NCBI GenBank assembly: GCA_013399875.1
Contig: VXAZ01008028.1
Location: 584,650-648,649 of the forward strand
Direction: 5' to 3'
Origin: Gymnorhina tibicen
Taxonomy: Eukaryota > Chordata > Aves > Passeriformes > Artamidae
Length of the DNA stretch: 64,000 nt
Within the stretch, counting starts at the first letter, position 1. Each line of letters begins with the position of its first letter. Shown piece by piece: positions 63,494 to 64,000 of the stretch. The notes beneath the pieces are model-generated. The model worked only from the letters and a program-made list of their open reading frames with translations. It was not told the origin of the DNA and made no database searches. The translations under genes and the position numbers were made by a program.

Positions 63494-64000
63494 AGGTGGT
63501 GTTGAGTTTTAGCTTTGCATTTCCACGAGAGAGGACCTTGATAAATATGGCTAAAAACCGCGACACTTTCTTTAATGGTGATTAAACAGATGCAAGGACT
63601 GCACACGGTACTATGGTATCTGCTGTGACAGAATAAACCCAAGTGATCACACACCATCACCAAATCCATTTTATTTAGTGGGATCCAAAAATGAAAACAC
63701 AACAGTTGTTCTTCAGACACCAGAATTTCCTTGGACAAACAAATAATGAAACCTTTCTAACATATGGAGTATGATCAGTGCCCTTGGCAGATCGTGCATC
63801 TCACCCTGTGATGTGTTCCACAGAGCTCTGTGTTTAGAAACACAGGCCCAGAGTTCACTCAGATTAATCACACAGAATGTAAGATACACATACCTGTAAG
63901 ACCCATAGTTTAGGACAACATTTGAAATTCTATTTCCACTTTGACAGATTTTCTCTGAAATGTCAGTTCTCTCACCACATTTTGTTGCGGTGGGCCAGCC
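63494..64000. other. Intronic right edge
   Basis: About 500 bases with no gene or repeat recognised before the window ends. Confidence 0.5.

Larger units (their letters stand above)
18934..64000 (-). other. CTNNA2: CTNNA2 intron preceding the start exon (partial; may hide UTR exons)
   Basis: This lies upstream of the start exon on the minus strand. No CpG island or promoter-like GC-rich block was seen, so the transcription start is probably beyond coordinate 64000. The intron contains most of the CR1 copies, the full solo LTR, the assembly gap and the microsatellites. A non-coding 5' UTR exon could be present and unrecognised. Confidence 0.65.

Noticed and set aside
1..64000. Prokaryotic-style features: operons, CRISPR arrays, terminators, rRNA or tRNA genes
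   Set aside because: The CTNNA2 exon, spliceosomal signals and avian CR1 and LTR repeats show a vertebrate chromosome. No regularly spaced direct repeats or structured RNA genes were seen.

Overview
The window looks like intronic DNA from a bird, probably a passerine or related neoavian. It is AT-rich and CpG-poor. It holds about nineteen 5'-truncated CR1 LINE copies whose 3' ends carry the avian ATTCTATGATTCTATG-type tail. It also has ERVL-type solo LTR material and A/C or G/T low-complexity tracts, one of which flanks a 35-base assembly gap. No bacterial-style genes, operons, rRNA, tRNA or CRISPR array were seen.

One protein-coding exon is recognised with high confidence: the first coding exon of CTNNA2 (alpha-N-catenin), on the minus strand at 18827-18933. 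It has a clear 3' splice site, five bases of 5' UTR, an ATG and 34 codons. It ends at a GC (not GT) 5' splice site of the form AG|GCAAGT. No further CTNNA2 exon was seen. The intron after it (toward coordinate 1) is therefore at least 18.8 kb, and the one before it (toward 64000) at least 45 kb, unless a non-coding 5' UTR exon is hidden there. CTNNA2 is known to be a very large gene, which fits.

Layout. 1-18826 is downstream intron with six CR1 copies, an ERVL-type LTR fragment at about 8.7 kb and an A/C-rich tract at 6.7 kb. 18827-18933 is the exon, with a degenerate LTR fragment about 230 bases upstream of it. 18934-64000 is upstream intron. It contains the A/C-rich tract with the gap (29.4-29.6 kb), a G/T-rich tract (36.7-36.9 kb), a 700-base CR1 (38.3-39.0 kb) and a complete 1218-base solo LTR (46327-47544). 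That LTR is nested in a CR1, has a perfect 5-base target duplication and contains a 39-base minisatellite. An AT-rich unique stretch near 50.4-50.7 kb contains a POU octamer between inverted-repeat arms. A (GA)21 microsatellite lies at 54.8 kb.

Nearly all long open frames lie in CR1 or LTR DNA or have no recognisable similarity, and they are not called as genes. Two weak cases of splice-flanked open segments are listed as candidates only. I found no convincing new biological system. The most interesting points are the GC-AG donor after the CTNNA2 start exon, the nested LTR with its minisatellite, and the unassigned splice-flanked segments.
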